Assembly (NCBI RefSeq): GCF_001855555.1
Contig: NZ_MKCT01000017.1
Location: 248,001-312,000, forward strand
Origin: Chromobacterium sphagni
GTDB lineage: Bacteria; Pseudomonadota; Gammaproteobacteria; Burkholderiales; Chromobacteriaceae
Direction of reading: 5' to 3'
DNA length: 64,000 bases
This document shows positions 27,809 to 36,971 of this stretch, one piece after another. The notes below the pieces were generated by a model that did not search any database, was not told where the DNA came from, and saw nothing but the letters and a program-made list of their open reading frames with translations. Within the stretch, counting starts at the first letter, position 1. Each line of letters starts with the position of its first letter. Made by a program: the position numbers and the translations under genes.

Positions 27809-29052
27809 TGAGCCTGAACGCGAAGCTCTCCCGCCGGCGTGAGGAGGACGGCGAAGCAGGCCAACCGGCTACTTTTTTGTTGATGGTCATGTCGGCATGC
27901 GCGGCCATGAGCGTGGCCAATGTCTACTATGCGCAGCCCTTGCTGGACACGATCAGAGCCGACTTGGGCATCAGCGTGGCCGGGGCGGGCGGGATAGTCA
28001 CCGCCACGCAGCTTGGCTGTGCGCTGGCGCTTTGTCTGGTAGTGCCGCTGGGGGATTTGTGGAACCGGGTGCGCTTGCTGCTGGTGCAGTTGGCGCTGCT
28101 GTTGCTGACGCTGTTGTTCATTGTCTGGGTCGCCAGCCCAACGCTGCTATTGCTGGGCATGGCGGCGGCCGGCTTGTTTGGCACGGCGATGACTCAGGGA
28201 CTGATTGCCTATTCCGCGACGTTGGCCGCGCCAGAGCGGCGCGGCAGAGTGGTGGGCACCGTGCAGGGAGGCGTGGTAGTCGGATTGCTGCTGGCGCGGG
28301 TGCTGGCCGGTTGCATCAGCGATCTCGCTGGTTGGCGCGCGGTGTATCTGGCTTCCGCAGGGGCGACGCTGACCATGCTGCTATTGCTGGCGCGATTGTT
28401 GCCGCCGCGGCCGGCAAGGCGGATGGAGTTGTCTTATCCCATGTTGCTGCATTCCATGTGGCTATTGTTGCGGCGGGAACGGGGGTTGCAGATACGCGGC
28501 ATGCTTGCCTTGCTGATGTTTGCGATTCTGGGAATATTTTGGAGCGCGATGGCGCTGCCGCTGAGCGCTGAGCCATTTGGCTACTCGCATACGGCGATAG
28601 GCGCATTTGGCCTGGTGGGGCTGGTCGGCGCGCTGGCGGCTGCCAAGGCCGGGCGCTGGACGGATCTTGGCTTGGGTCAGCGGACCAGTGCGGCGGCGTT
28701 GCTGTGCATGCTGTTTGCTTGGCCGCTGCTGGCCTGGATGGAGCATGGCTTGTGGGCGCTGATTGTTGGCATCATTCTGCTGGACATGGGCGGGCAGGCG
28801 ATTCACGTGGTCAACCAGGGCATGATTTTCCGTGAGGCGACGACGGCGCACAGCCGCCTAGTGGCATGTTATATGCTGTTTTATTCATTGGGCAGCGGCC
28901 TGGGCGCGATTGCTGCGACCAGCGTATACGCCTGCTTGGGCTGGCAGGGGGTATGCGGGTTAGGCTTTGGCGTCAGCATGCTGGCCGTGCTGTTCTGGTG
29001 GGCTACCTTGGAGCGTATGCCTGAAACTGCCGCTGCTCAGTTGGCCGGATAG
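27805..29052 (+). CDS. MFS transporter
   Basis: About 415 residues with 12 predicted membrane helices. The family motif between helices 2 and 3 reads GDLWNRVRLLL and an early segment reads SVANVYYAQPLLDTIRADLG, as in the sugar/drug efflux type of MFS. The central loop PPRPARRMELSYPMLLHS separates the two halves. The start is ATG 27805 or 27808 (ATGATGA overlap with the NTF2-like stop). It is likely an exporter for a compound sensed by the divergent LysR regulator. Confidence 0.87.
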   Translation: MMSLNAKLSRRREEDGEAGQPATFLLMVMSACAAMSVANVYYAQPLLDTIRADLGISVAGAGGIVTATQLGCALALCLVVPLGDLWNRVRLLLVQLALLLLTLLFIVWVASPTLLLLGMAAAGLFGTAMTQGLIAYSATLAAPERRGRVVGTVQGGVVVGLLLARVLAGCISDLAGWRAVYLASAGATLTMLLLLARLLPPRPARRMELSYPMLLHSMWLLLRRERGLQIRGMLALLMFAILGIFWSAMALPLSAEPFGYSHTAIGAFGLVGLVGALAAAKAGRWTDLGLGQRTSAAALLCMLFAWPLLAWMEHGLWALIVGIILLDMGGQAIHVVNQGMIFREATTAHSRLVACYMLFYSLGSGLGAIAATSVYACLGWQGVCGLGFGVSMLAVLFWWATLERMPETAAAQLAG

Positions 29053-29179
29053 TGGGAGAGTGGCAGTTGCAGGTCTGCCGCCGGCGCCAGCCGCATTCGA
29101 CAGCCGTCATCATCTTCTGAAACAATGCCTCCTCGACTAGGGCCGCGCAGATGGCCCGTGAAACCGTCTAGGAGTCGCT

Positions 29180-30043
29180 TTGCCCTATCTCGCCCTGAGC
29201 CTGGCCATGCTGTTGTGGGCCAGTTCCTTCATCGTTCTCAAATATGTCTTCGTTTTCTACCATCCGCTGGCGGTGCTGTTCGCCCGGATGGTGATCGCCA
29301 GCCTGTGCCTGTTGCCGTTGTTGATGGGCGGCCGGGTGCGCTGGCGCTATCAGGCCGGGGATTGGCGCTGGCTGCTGGCGATGGGTCTGGCCGAGCCCTG
29401 CCTGTACTTCCTGTTCGAGGCCAATGCCCTGACCTATACCAGCGCCTCGCAGGCCGGGGTGATCACTGCCACGCTGCCTATGCTGATGGCGATAGGCGCC
29501 AGCCTGTTCCTGCGCGAGAAGCAGGGCCGGCAGGTGTGGCTGGGCATCGTTCTGTCCTTTGCCGGAGTGATCTGGCTTAGCGCCGGCAGCCGGGCCGGGC
29601 CGGGCGCGTCCGATCCGGTGCTGGGCAACGCGCTGGAGTTCTGCGCCATGATCTGCGCCAGCGGCTATGTGCTGATCGCCAAGCGGCTGTCGCCGCGCTA
29701 TTCGCCGCTGGCCATCACCGGCATCCAGACGCTGATAGGTTGCGCCTGGTTCGGCCTGCTGCTGCTGACGCCGTGGGGGCGCTGGCCGGACAACTACCAC
29801 TGGCTGCCCAGCCTGTGGGTGCTGTACCTGGGCGCGGCCATCACGCTGGGCGCGTATGGCCTGTATACCTGGGCGGTGTCGCGCATTCCGGTGGCGCGCG
29901 CCGGCGCCTTCATCAATCTGATTCCGGTATTCACCGTACTGCTGGCCTGGCTGCTGTTGGACGAGCGCTTCCTGCCGTGGCAGGGCCTGGCCGGGATGCT
30001 GGTGTTCGCCGGGGTGTGGCTGAGCCAGCGCAAGCAGGCTTGA
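29180..30043 (+). CDS. EamA/DMT-family permease
   Basis: 287 residues with about ten membrane helices in two EamA repeats (LALSLAMLLWASSFIVLKYV at the start; second repeat from about 150, VLIAKRLSPRYSPLAI). The start is TTG at 29180, supported by AGGAG 7 nt upstream (29170-29174); no ATG fits. These proteins export metabolites or amino acids through the inner membrane. It is monocistronic as far as can be seen. Confidence 0.88.
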   Translation: MPYLALSLAMLLWASSFIVLKYVFVFYHPLAVLFARMVIASLCLLPLLMGGRVRWRYQAGDWRWLLAMGLAEPCLYFLFEANALTYTSASQAGVITATLPMLMAIGASLFLREKQGRQVWLGIVLSFAGVIWLSAGSRAGPGASDPVLGNALEFCAMICASGYVLIAKRLSPRYSPLAITGIQTLIGCAWFGLLLLTPWGRWPDNYHWLPSLWVLYLGAAITLGAYGLYTWAVSRIPVARAGAFINLIPVFTVLLAWLLLDERFLPWQGLAGMLVFAGVWLSQRKQA

Positions 30044-30134
30044 GTCCATGCATGCCGACTGGTGGCTTTTCCGGCTATAGTCGATGATGCAGAATAGAAT
30101 GAATATTTCCTTTGATGACCTTAAGGACCAGAGC

Positions 30135-31232
30135 ATGAAGCCTCGGCATATCAGATCGTGCATGGCGTTGCCGCTGCTGCTGGCGTTGCAGTCGGCATGG
30201 GCGGACGATGCGCCGGGAGCGGCGGAGCCCCAGGTGCAGCAGGTGATCAAGCTGCCGCTGCGGGTGGGCAAGCCGGCCCAGACGCCGGAAGGGCCGGCCG
30301 CGGCCATGCCTTCCCCATCCTCCCCGGCCAGCGGAACTCAGGTCAAGCCGGCCGCGGGCGGCAAGCCCGCGGAAGCGGGCAAGAAGATGGAGGCGGCCAA
30401 GAAAGGCGCTCCGGCCAAGGCTGATGCGGCAGCGGCGGAGAAAATGGAACCCGCGGTGCCGATGGGCAAGCCGCCGGCGCGGGATCTGAGCCAGCCCAGT
30501 CCCGAGGTGACGGCGCCGGGCGGCAGGCCGCACGCGGCCCGCAAGGCGCGCGCCAAGCCCAGACAGGTCGCGCATGCCGCGGCCAAGCCCGCGGCTGGCG
30601 AGACCGGCCAGGTGAAGAGCGTGGTCGGCAGCATACTCAAGGCCAACGGCGCCTATATCGCCAAGCATTCGCCGGGCTATCTCGCCAAGCTGGGCGAGCG
30701 TCAGATGCCCAGGGCCACGGTGGTGACCTGCTCCAATCCCGGCGGCCAGGTGGGCATGCTGGGCGGCGACGCCGACGGCGAGCTGTTCGTGATCAGCAAT
30801 CTGGGCAACCAGCTGGCCACGTCGGAGGGCTCGGTCGAATACGGCGTGCGCCACCTGCACACGCCCTTGCTGATGTTCATCAGCCATTCCGGCTGCGGCG
30901 CGATCAAGGCGGCGGCCAGCGATTACAGCGCGATGGAGCCTGCGATCCAGAAGGAACTGGACAATATCGAGATACCCAAGGGCATCGACGCCACCAACGG
31001 CGCGCTGATCAACATCAACAACCAGGTGGAAGGCTCGATCCTCAAGTTCTCCGGCGAGGTAGAGGCCGGCCGGCTGGCGGTGCTGGGCGGCTACTACGAT
31101 TTCAACAACGATCTGAAGCAGGGCCGCGGCCGGCTGGTGATCACCAATATCAACGGCGAGACCGATCCGGTCCGCATCCGTGAGCTGAGCCGCAGCGGCC
31201 AGTATTTCAAGTACGGTTTCATGGGGCGGTAG
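30135..31232 (+). CDS. Secreted beta-carbonic-anhydrase-like protein
   Basis: 365 residues. A signal peptide (about 1-23, ending LQSAWA) leads to a long Ala/Pro/Lys-rich linker (about 24-155), then a beta-carbonic anhydrase fold (about 160-365). The zinc ligands appear kept: Cys in VVTCSNPGGQ (about 199), His and Cys in ISHSGCGAIKAA (about 253-256). The usual CxDxR motif reads C-S-N-P-G, so the Asp and Arg of the catalytic dyad are missing. Activity is therefore doubtful; it could bind zinc or another ligand in the periplasm. ATG 30135 has AAGGA at the right distance. A terminator follows. Confidence 0.8.
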   Translation: MKPRHIRSCMALPLLLALQSAWADDAPGAAEPQVQQVIKLPLRVGKPAQTPEGPAAAMPSPSSPASGTQVKPAAGGKPAEAGKKMEAAKKGAPAKADAAAAEKMEPAVPMGKPPARDLSQPSPEVTAPGGRPHAARKARAKPRQVAHAAAKPAAGETGQVKSVVGSILKANGAYIAKHSPGYLAKLGERQMPRATVVTCSNPGGQVGMLGGDADGELFVISNLGNQLATSEGSVEYGVRHLHTPLLMFISHSGCGAIKAAASDYSAMEPAIQKELDNIEIPKGIDATNGALININNQVEGSILKFSGEVEAGRLAVLGGYYDFNNDLKQGRGRLVITNINGETDPVRIRELSRSGQYFKYGFMGR

Positions 31233-31269
31233 CGCCGCCGTTACAGCGATTCCTGTCTGGACTATCTGA

Positions 31270-31293
31270 AGAGCGCCGAATCGGCGCTCTTTT
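31270..31293 (+). terminator. Terminator of carbonic-anhydrase-like gene
   Basis: A 9-bp perfect stem (31270-31278 with 31282-31290) with a 3-nt loop, followed by T residues, 37 nt past the stop codon. Confidence 0.88.
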
Positions 31294-31582
31294 CGTTGGG
31301 AAACCGGCAATTGTTTGGCTATGCGCAAAATCGAATATCCGCAAACGGATTAACATGGTGGCGAATCAAGCGAATCAGCGGGTAGGCAATGCAAAAGCCT
31401 TGATTTTAATAAGGGCATGTGGCCTGCGATGTAATCGATTCGCTACAAAGGTTTGATGGCGCCGCCATCGTTTTGCGGCGGGGAATGGGATTTTCTCCGC
31501 ATATTCATTCACTTTCGCAAACATGGCGCTGGAAATAAACCGCGCGGCGCCCGGCAATTTCATTTGGTTCTGGAGAGACAAC
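31294..31582 (+). promoter_or_regulatory. adhE leader region
   Basis: A gene-free stretch before adhE. It contains an FNR/ANR-like half-conserved site (TTGATTTTAATAAG at 31400-31413; 8 of 10 core bases of TTGAT-N4-ATCAA) and a small hairpin (gatggc/gccatc, 31455-31469) followed by GTTTT. AdhE is commonly induced without oxygen, so FNR control is plausible but unproven. Confidence 0.4.
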
Positions 31583-34246
31583 ATGGCTGTTAGCAATCAG
31601 ATCGAGCTGGACGCGCTGGTGGCGCGTGTCAAAAAGGCGCAGACGGCGTTCGCGCAGTTCAGCCAGGAGCAGGTCGACCATATCTTCCGCTGCGCCGCGC
31701 TGGCCGCCGCCGACGCCCGCATCCCGCTGGCGCGGATGGCGGTGGCCGAAACCGGCATGGGGGTGATGGAGGACAAGGTGATCAAGAACCACTTCGCCTC
31801 CGAGTACATCTACAACAAGTACAAGGACGAGAAGACCTGCGGCGTGCTGTCCGAGGACGACACCTTCGGCACCCTCACCATCGCCGAGCCGATCGGCGTG
31901 CTGTGCGGCATCGTGCCGACCACCAACCCGACCTCCACCGCCATCTTCAAGGCGCTGATCTCGCTGAAGACCCGCAACGGCATCATCTTCTCGCCGCACC
32001 CGCGCGCGCGCCGCTCCACCTGCGAAGCCGCCCGCCTGGTGCTGGACGCCGCGGTGGCCGCCGGCGCGCCGCAGGACATCATAGGCTGGATAGACGAGCC
32101 GTCGGTGGCGCTGTCCAACCAGCTGATGCACCACCCGGACGTCAACCTGATCCTGGCCACCGGCGGTCCGGGCATGGTCAAGGCCGCTTACTCCTCCGGC
32201 AAGCCCGCCATCGGCGTCGGCGCCGGCAATACCCCGGCGGTGATAGACGAAACCGCCGACATCAAGCGCGCCGTCGCCTCCATTCTGATGTCCAAGACTT
32301 TCGACAACGGCGTGGTGTGCGCGTCCGAGCAGTCGGTGATCATCGTCGATGAAATCTACGACGCGGTGCGCGAGCGCTTCTCCAAGCATGGCGGCTACAT
32401 CCTGAAGGGGAGCGAGGTCGAGGCGGTGCGCAAGGTGATCCTGCAGGACGGCAGCCTGAACGCCGCCATCGTTGGCCAGAGCGCGGCCAAAATCGCCGCG
32501 ATGGCGGGCATCGACGTGCCGCCGACCACCAAGGTGCTGATAGGCGAGGTGAGCGAGGTATCAGAGAAGGAAGCCTTCGCCCACGAAAAACTGTCGCCGA
32601 CGCTGGCGATGTACCGGGCGAAGGATTTTATCGACGCCTGCGACAAGGCCGAGGCGCTGGTGACCATGGGCGGCATAGGCCACACCTCGGCGCTGTACAC
32701 CGACCAGGATCTGCAGGAAGAACGCGTGCGTTACTTCGGCAACCGGATGAAGACAGCTCGCATCCTGATCAACACCCCGTCGTCCCAGGGCGGCATCGGC
32801 GATCTGTACAACTTCAGCCTGGCGCCGTCGCTGACCTTGGGCTGCGGCTCCTGGGGCGGCAACTCCATCTCCGAGAATGTCGGCCCCAAACACCTGATCA
32901 ACAAGAAAACCGTCGCCAAGAGGGCTGAAAACATGCTGTGGCACAAGCTGCCCAAGTCCATCTACTTCCGCCGCGGCTGCCTGCCGGTGGCGCTGGAAGA
33001 CCTGGCCGGTAGGAAGCGCTGCCTGATCGTCACCGGCCAGTACTTGTTCGAGCACGGCTTCGTCGACGAGCCGATCCGCCTGCTGAAGAAGATGGGCCTG
33101 GAAGTGGAAACCTTCTTCGAAGTGCCGGCCGACCCGACGCTGGCGGTGGTGCGCAAGGGCGCCGACCTGGCCCACGCTTTCAAGCCGGATGTGATCATGG
33201 CGATAGGCGGCGGCTCGCCGATGGACGCGGCCAAGATCATGTGGGTGATGTACGAGCATCCGGAGGTCCACTTTGCCGATCTGGCGCTGCGCTTCATGGA
33301 CATCCGCAAGCGCATCTACCAATTCCCGAAACTGGGGCAGAAGGCGATGATGGTGGCGGTGCCGACCACCTCGGGCACCGGCTCGGAAGTGACGCCGTTC
33401 GCGGTGGTCACCGACGAAGTGACCGGCGTGAAATATCCGATCGCCGACTACGAGCTGACGCCGAACATGGCCATCGTCGACGCCAATCTGGTGATGGACA
33501 TGCCCAAGTCGCTGACCGCCTTCGGCGGCATCGACGCCGTCACCCACGCGCTGGAAGCCTATGTGTCGGTGATGGCCAACGAATACTCCGATCCGCAGGC
33601 CTTGCAAGCCTTGAAGATGCTGAAGGACTACCTGCCGTCGTCGTACCGCAACGGCGCGGGAGACCCGAAGGCGCGCGAACAGGTGCACAACGCCGCCACC
33701 ATCGCCGGCATCGCCTTCGCCAACGCCTTCCTCGGCGTCTGCCATTCGATGGCGCACAAGATCGGCGCCGAGTTCGGCCTGGCGCACGGCCTGGCCAACG
33801 CGCTACTGATCAGCAATGTGATCCGCTACAACGCCGCCGACGTGCCGACCAAGCAGACCGCCTTCAGCCAGTACGACCGCCCCAAGAGCGTGGCGCGCTA
33901 CGCCGAGATCGCCCGCCACCTGGGCCTGGAAGCCAATAGCGACCACGCCCGCGTCGAGAAGCTGATCGAATGGGTGGACGAGATGAAGAGGACGCTGGCC
34001 ATCCCGGCGTCGATCCAGGCCGCCGGCGTGGCGGAGGCGGATTTCCTCGCCAAGTTGGACGCGCTGGCCGAGGCGGCCTTCGACGACCAGTGCACCGGCG
34101 CCAATCCGCGCTACCCGCTGATCAGCGAATTGAAGCAGTTGCTGCTGGACAGCTATTACGGCCGCGCCTACCGCGAAGCCTGGGAGCGCGAGGAAGAGGT
34201 GGAAGAGAAAGTCGCTAAAGGCAAGGGCAAGCTCAAGACGGCCTGA
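31583..34246 (+). CDS. adhE: Bifunctional acetaldehyde-CoA/alcohol dehydrogenase
   Basis: 887 residues (E. coli AdhE 891). The N-terminal aldehyde dehydrogenase half has the catalytic Cys in NGVVCASEQS (about 245). A linker leads to an iron-dependent alcohol dehydrogenase half with AIGGGSPMDAAK (about 535), GIDAVTHALEAY and CHSMAHKIGAEFGLAHG, which hold the iron-ligand His residues. It turns acetyl-CoA to ethanol, recycling NADH in fermentation, and forms spirosome filaments. ATG 31583 follows GGAGA. A strong terminator ends it. Confidence 0.95.
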   Translation: MAVSNQIELDALVARVKKAQTAFAQFSQEQVDHIFRCAALAAADARIPLARMAVAETGMGVMEDKVIKNHFASEYIYNKYKDEKTCGVLSEDDTFGTLTIAEPIGVLCGIVPTTNPTSTAIFKALISLKTRNGIIFSPHPRARRSTCEAARLVLDAAVAAGAPQDIIGWIDEPSVALSNQLMHHPDVNLILATGGPGMVKAAYSSGKPAIGVGAGNTPAVIDETADIKRAVASILMSKTFDNGVVCASEQSVIIVDEIYDAVRERFSKHGGYILKGSEVEAVRKVILQDGSLNAAIVGQSAAKIAAMAGIDVPPTTKVLIGEVSEVSEKEAFAHEKLSPTLAMYRAKDFIDACDKAEALVTMGGIGHTSALYTDQDLQEERVRYFGNRMKTARILINTPSSQGGIGDLYNFSLAPSLTLGCGSWGGNSISENVGPKHLINKKTVAKRAENMLWHKLPKSIYFRRGCLPVALEDLAGRKRCLIVTGQYLFEHGFVDEPIRLLKKMGLEVETFFEVPADPTLAVVRKGADLAHAFKPDVIMAIGGGSPMDAAKIMWVMYEHPEVHFADLALRFMDIRKRIYQFPKLGQKAMMVAVPTTSGTGSEVTPFAVVTDEVTGVKYPIADYELTPNMAIVDANLVMDMPKSLTAFGGIDAVTHALEAYVSVMANEYSDPQALQALKMLKDYLPSSYRNGAGDPKAREQVHNAATIAGIAFANAFLGVCHSMAHKIGAEFGLAHGLANALLISNVIRYNAADVPTKQTAFSQYDRPKSVARYAEIARHLGLEANSDHARVEKLIEWVDEMKRTLAIPASIQAAGVAEADFLAKLDALAEAAFDDQCTGANPRYPLISELKQLLLDSYYGRAYREAWEREEEVEEKVAKGKGKLKTA

Positions 34247-34270
34247 TCCCGGCCTGGCATGCCGCAGCGC

Positions 34271-34298
34271 AACCCGGAGCCTGGCTCCGGGTTTTTTT
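34271..34298 (+). terminator. adhE terminator
   Basis: A 10-bp perfect stem (34271-34280 with 34284-34293) with a 3-nt loop, followed by a T run, 25 nt past adhE. Confidence 0.92.
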
Positions 34299-34415
34299 AC
34301 GGCCTGGAGCCGCGCCGGGCAGGAGGCGACTGCGGCGCATCATGGCTGATATGGGTTTGTTTTATGAAATTTGAATGCTAGTTGATTCATTTTAATTTTA
34401 ATAAAGTGCTCAAAT

Positions 34416-34433
34416 ATTCATATCGATATGAAT
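34416..34433. promoter_or_regulatory. 18-bp perfect palindrome before permease gene
   Basis: ATTCATATCGATATGAAT is fully palindromic and lies 80 nt before the permease start in an AT-rich promoter region. The half-sites (ATTCA/TGAAT) resemble those of arginine-repressor boxes but point outward with an 8-nt gap. It is a likely operator for an amino-acid-responsive regulator not encoded nearby. Confidence 0.55.
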
Positions 34434-34512
34434 CTATGTAAAATGCTTTGTCATTCCGGCGCAACAGCACAAGCAATAGCCGGAAGTTCAACGTTTACAC
34501 AAGGAGCACTGT

Positions 34513-35904
34513 ATGTCGGGAGAGCAACAGACCCTGCACCGGGGGCTGGAGGAGAGGCATATCAATCTGATGGCGCTGGGGGCAACCATAGGTGTCGGCC
34601 TGTTCCTCGGTTCCGCCACCGCCATCAAGATGGCGGGGCCGGCCATCATGCTGGCCTACGGCATAGGTGGTCTGGCCATCTTCATGATCATGCGCGCGCT
34701 GGGCGAAATGGCCATCCACAATCCGGTAGCCGGCTCGTTCAGCCGCTACGCGCAAGACTATCTGGGGCCGCTGGCCGGCTACCTCACCGGCTGGAACTAC
34801 TGGTTTCTGTGGCTGGTGACCTGCATGGCGGAGATCACCGCGGTCGGCGTCTACATGGGCATCTGGTTCCCGGATGTGCCGTCCTGGTACTGGGTGCTGG
34901 CGGCGATGCTGGCGATGGGCGGCGTCAACCTGATCGCGGTAAAGGCCTACGGCGAGTTCGAGTTCTGGTTCGCGCTGATCAAGATCGTCACCATCGTATT
35001 GATGATAGCCGGCGGCTTCGCCATGATCGCCTTCGGTTTCGGCAACCACGGCGTGGCCACCGGCATTTCCAATCTGTGGGCGCACGGCGGTTTCATGCCG
35101 CACGGCTTCACCGGCGTGCTGATGTCCTTGCAGATGGTGATGTTCGCCTACCTGGGCGTGGAAATGCTGGGCCTGACCGCCGGCGAGGCCAAGAATCCGA
35201 AAAAGGCGCTGGCGCGCGCGGTGGATTCGGTGTTCTGGCGCATCCTGATCTTCTACATCGGCGCGCTGTTCGTGATCCTGGCCATCTATCCGTGGAACGA
35301 GCTGGGCACCCGCGGCAGTCCCTTCGTGATGACGTTCCAGAGCCTGGGCATCCCGGCAGCCGCCGGCATCATCAACTTCGTGGTGCTGACCGCCGCCTTG
35401 TCTTCGTGCAATAGCGGCATCTACAGCACCGGCCGCATGCTGTTCAACCTGGCGGAGCAGAAGCAGGCGCTGCCGCTGTTCGCCCGCGTGTCGAAAAACG
35501 GCGTGCCGATGCCGGCGCTGCTGTTGTCTATCGCCGCGCTGCTGGTGGGCGTGCTGCTCAACTACCTGGCGCCCAAGGAGGTGTTCACCTGGCTGACCGC
35601 CATCTCCACTTTCGGCGCGGTGTGGACCTGGCTGATCATCCTGTTGGCGCAGCTGCGTTTCCGCCGCACGCTGTCGCCGGCGCAACTGGCGGCGATCAGC
35701 CACCGCATGCCGCTGTGGCCGTACGGTTCCTATCTGACGCTGGGCTTCCTGGCGCTGGTCATCGGCCTGATGGCCTACTTCCCCGACACCCGGGTGGCGT
35801 TGATGGTCGGCCCGGGCTGGCTGGTGTTCCTGGTGGCGGCGTACTACCTGCTGGGCTACCACAAGCGCGATGCCGCCGGGCAACTGGCGCGGCAGGGCCG
35901 CTGA
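34513..35904 (+). CDS. Amino-acid permease (APC, ProY-like)
   Basis: 463 residues with 12 membrane helices. The family N-terminus LHRGLEERHINLMALGATIG (about 8-27) and GVGLFLGSATAIKMAGPAI identify the AAT group of proton-coupled amino-acid importers. Sequence between helices 5 and 6 (AYLGVEMLGLTAGEAKNP) is typical. It most resembles proline or histidine permeases, but the substrate is not certain. AGGAG precedes the start and a palindromic operator lies upstream. Confidence 0.88.
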   Translation: MSGEQQTLHRGLEERHINLMALGATIGVGLFLGSATAIKMAGPAIMLAYGIGGLAIFMIMRALGEMAIHNPVAGSFSRYAQDYLGPLAGYLTGWNYWFLWLVTCMAEITAVGVYMGIWFPDVPSWYWVLAAMLAMGGVNLIAVKAYGEFEFWFALIKIVTIVLMIAGGFAMIAFGFGNHGVATGISNLWAHGGFMPHGFTGVLMSLQMVMFAYLGVEMLGLTAGEAKNPKKALARAVDSVFWRILIFYIGALFVILAIYPWNELGTRGSPFVMTFQSLGIPAAAGIINFVVLTAALSSCNSGIYSTGRMLFNLAEQKQALPLFARVSKNGVPMPALLLSIAALLVGVLLNYLAPKEVFTWLTAISTFGAVWTWLIILLAQLRFRRTLSPAQLAAISHRMPLWPYGSYLTLGFLALVIGLMAYFPDTRVALMVGPGWLVFLVAAYYLLGYHKRDAAGQLARQGR

Positions 35905-35969
35905 GCGCCGCGGGGCCGATCCCGGCCTGTTCCCGCCGGGAGTAGGCTTTTTTCATTTCGGCGGCCGGT

Positions 35970-36872
35970 TCATGGCAGGCCGGCGCGCCCGCGCAGGAAG
36001 GCTATCAGCGCGCGCAACTTGGCCGGCGGCTGGCGGTGGTGTGGGTAGTAGAGATGGAAGGCCTCCGCCGGCGGCATGAAAGCGTCCAGCACCGCTTGCA
36101 GGCGGCCGGCGGCTATCTGAGGCCGAGCCAGGGGCTCGGCCAGATAGGCGAGGCCCGCGCCGCCCATTGCGGCATGCAGGATGGCCATATTGTCGTTGGC
36201 GATCAGCGGTCCGCTCAGCGCCAGCTGCAAGGGCTGGCCGTCCTGGACAAACTGCCAGCGGTATTGCTGGCCGTTGCCGCCGAAACGGTAGCCGATGCAG
36301 GCGTGGCGGGCCAGATCATCCGGCCGGGCGGGCGCGCCGCGCCGAGCCAGATAATCGGGAGAGGCCGCTACGATGAAGCGCAGCGGCTGGCTGATCTGCA
36401 GCGCGCGCATGCCAGGCTGCAGCGTTTCGCCGAAGCGTATGCCGGCGTCGAAACGCTGGGCGACGATGTCCACCAGGCCATTGTTGACGTCCAGTTCCAG
36501 TGTCAATTGCGGGTGGCTCGCCAGGAAGTCGGCCAGCAGCGGGTAGAACAACAGTTGGGCCGCGCTGTGCGGCAGTGTCAGCCGCAGCAGTCCGGCCGGT
36601 TGACCCTGCGACTGGCGGGCCTCTTCCAGCGCCGCGCCGATCTCGTCCAGCGCCGGGGACAGCCTGGCGAGCAACGCCTCGCCGGCTTCGGTCAGCGTGA
36701 CCTGGCGGGTGGTGCGGGTGAGCAGGCGCACGCCCAGCGAGTCTTCCAGCTGGCGCATGCTCTGGCTCAGTGCCGAGGCGCTGACGCCCAGTTCGGCGCC
36801 GGCGCGGGTGAAGCTCTTGTGGCGGGCGATCCGGCTGAAGGCCGCCAGCGCGTCATGTTGCGTGCGCGACAC
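35970..36872 (-). CDS. LysR-family transcriptional regulator
   Basis: 300 residues. The N-terminal helix-turn-helix ([26 protein letters not shown] across residues 12-37) is followed by the effector domain. The C-terminal segment [30 protein letters not shown] is typical of AaeR-type regulators. It diverges from an aldo/keto reductase gene 99 nt away, which it likely regulates. Confidence 0.9.
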   Translation of the reverse strand: MSRTQHDALAAFSRIARHKSFTRAGAELGVSASALSQSMRQLEDSLGVRLLTRTTRQVTLTEAGEALLARLSPALDEIGAALEEARQSQGQPAGLLRLTLPHSAAQLLFYPLLADFLASHPQLTLELDVNNGLVDIVAQRFDAGIRFGETLQPGMRALQISQPLRFIVAASPDYLARRGAPARPDDLARHACIGYRFGGNGQQYRWQFVQDGQPLQLALSGPLIANDNMAILHAAMGGAGLAYLAEPLARPQIAAGRLQAVLDAFMPPAEAFHLYYPHHRQPPAKLRALIAFLRGRAGLP

Positions 36873-36971
36873 TGTGAAGTCCCACTAAATAATGTTTGTC
36901 ATTTTCGGTCATTTATCCGCACATTGCCATCGCCTATGCTGACGCTACTTCAACCGACAGGAGTCTTGGCA

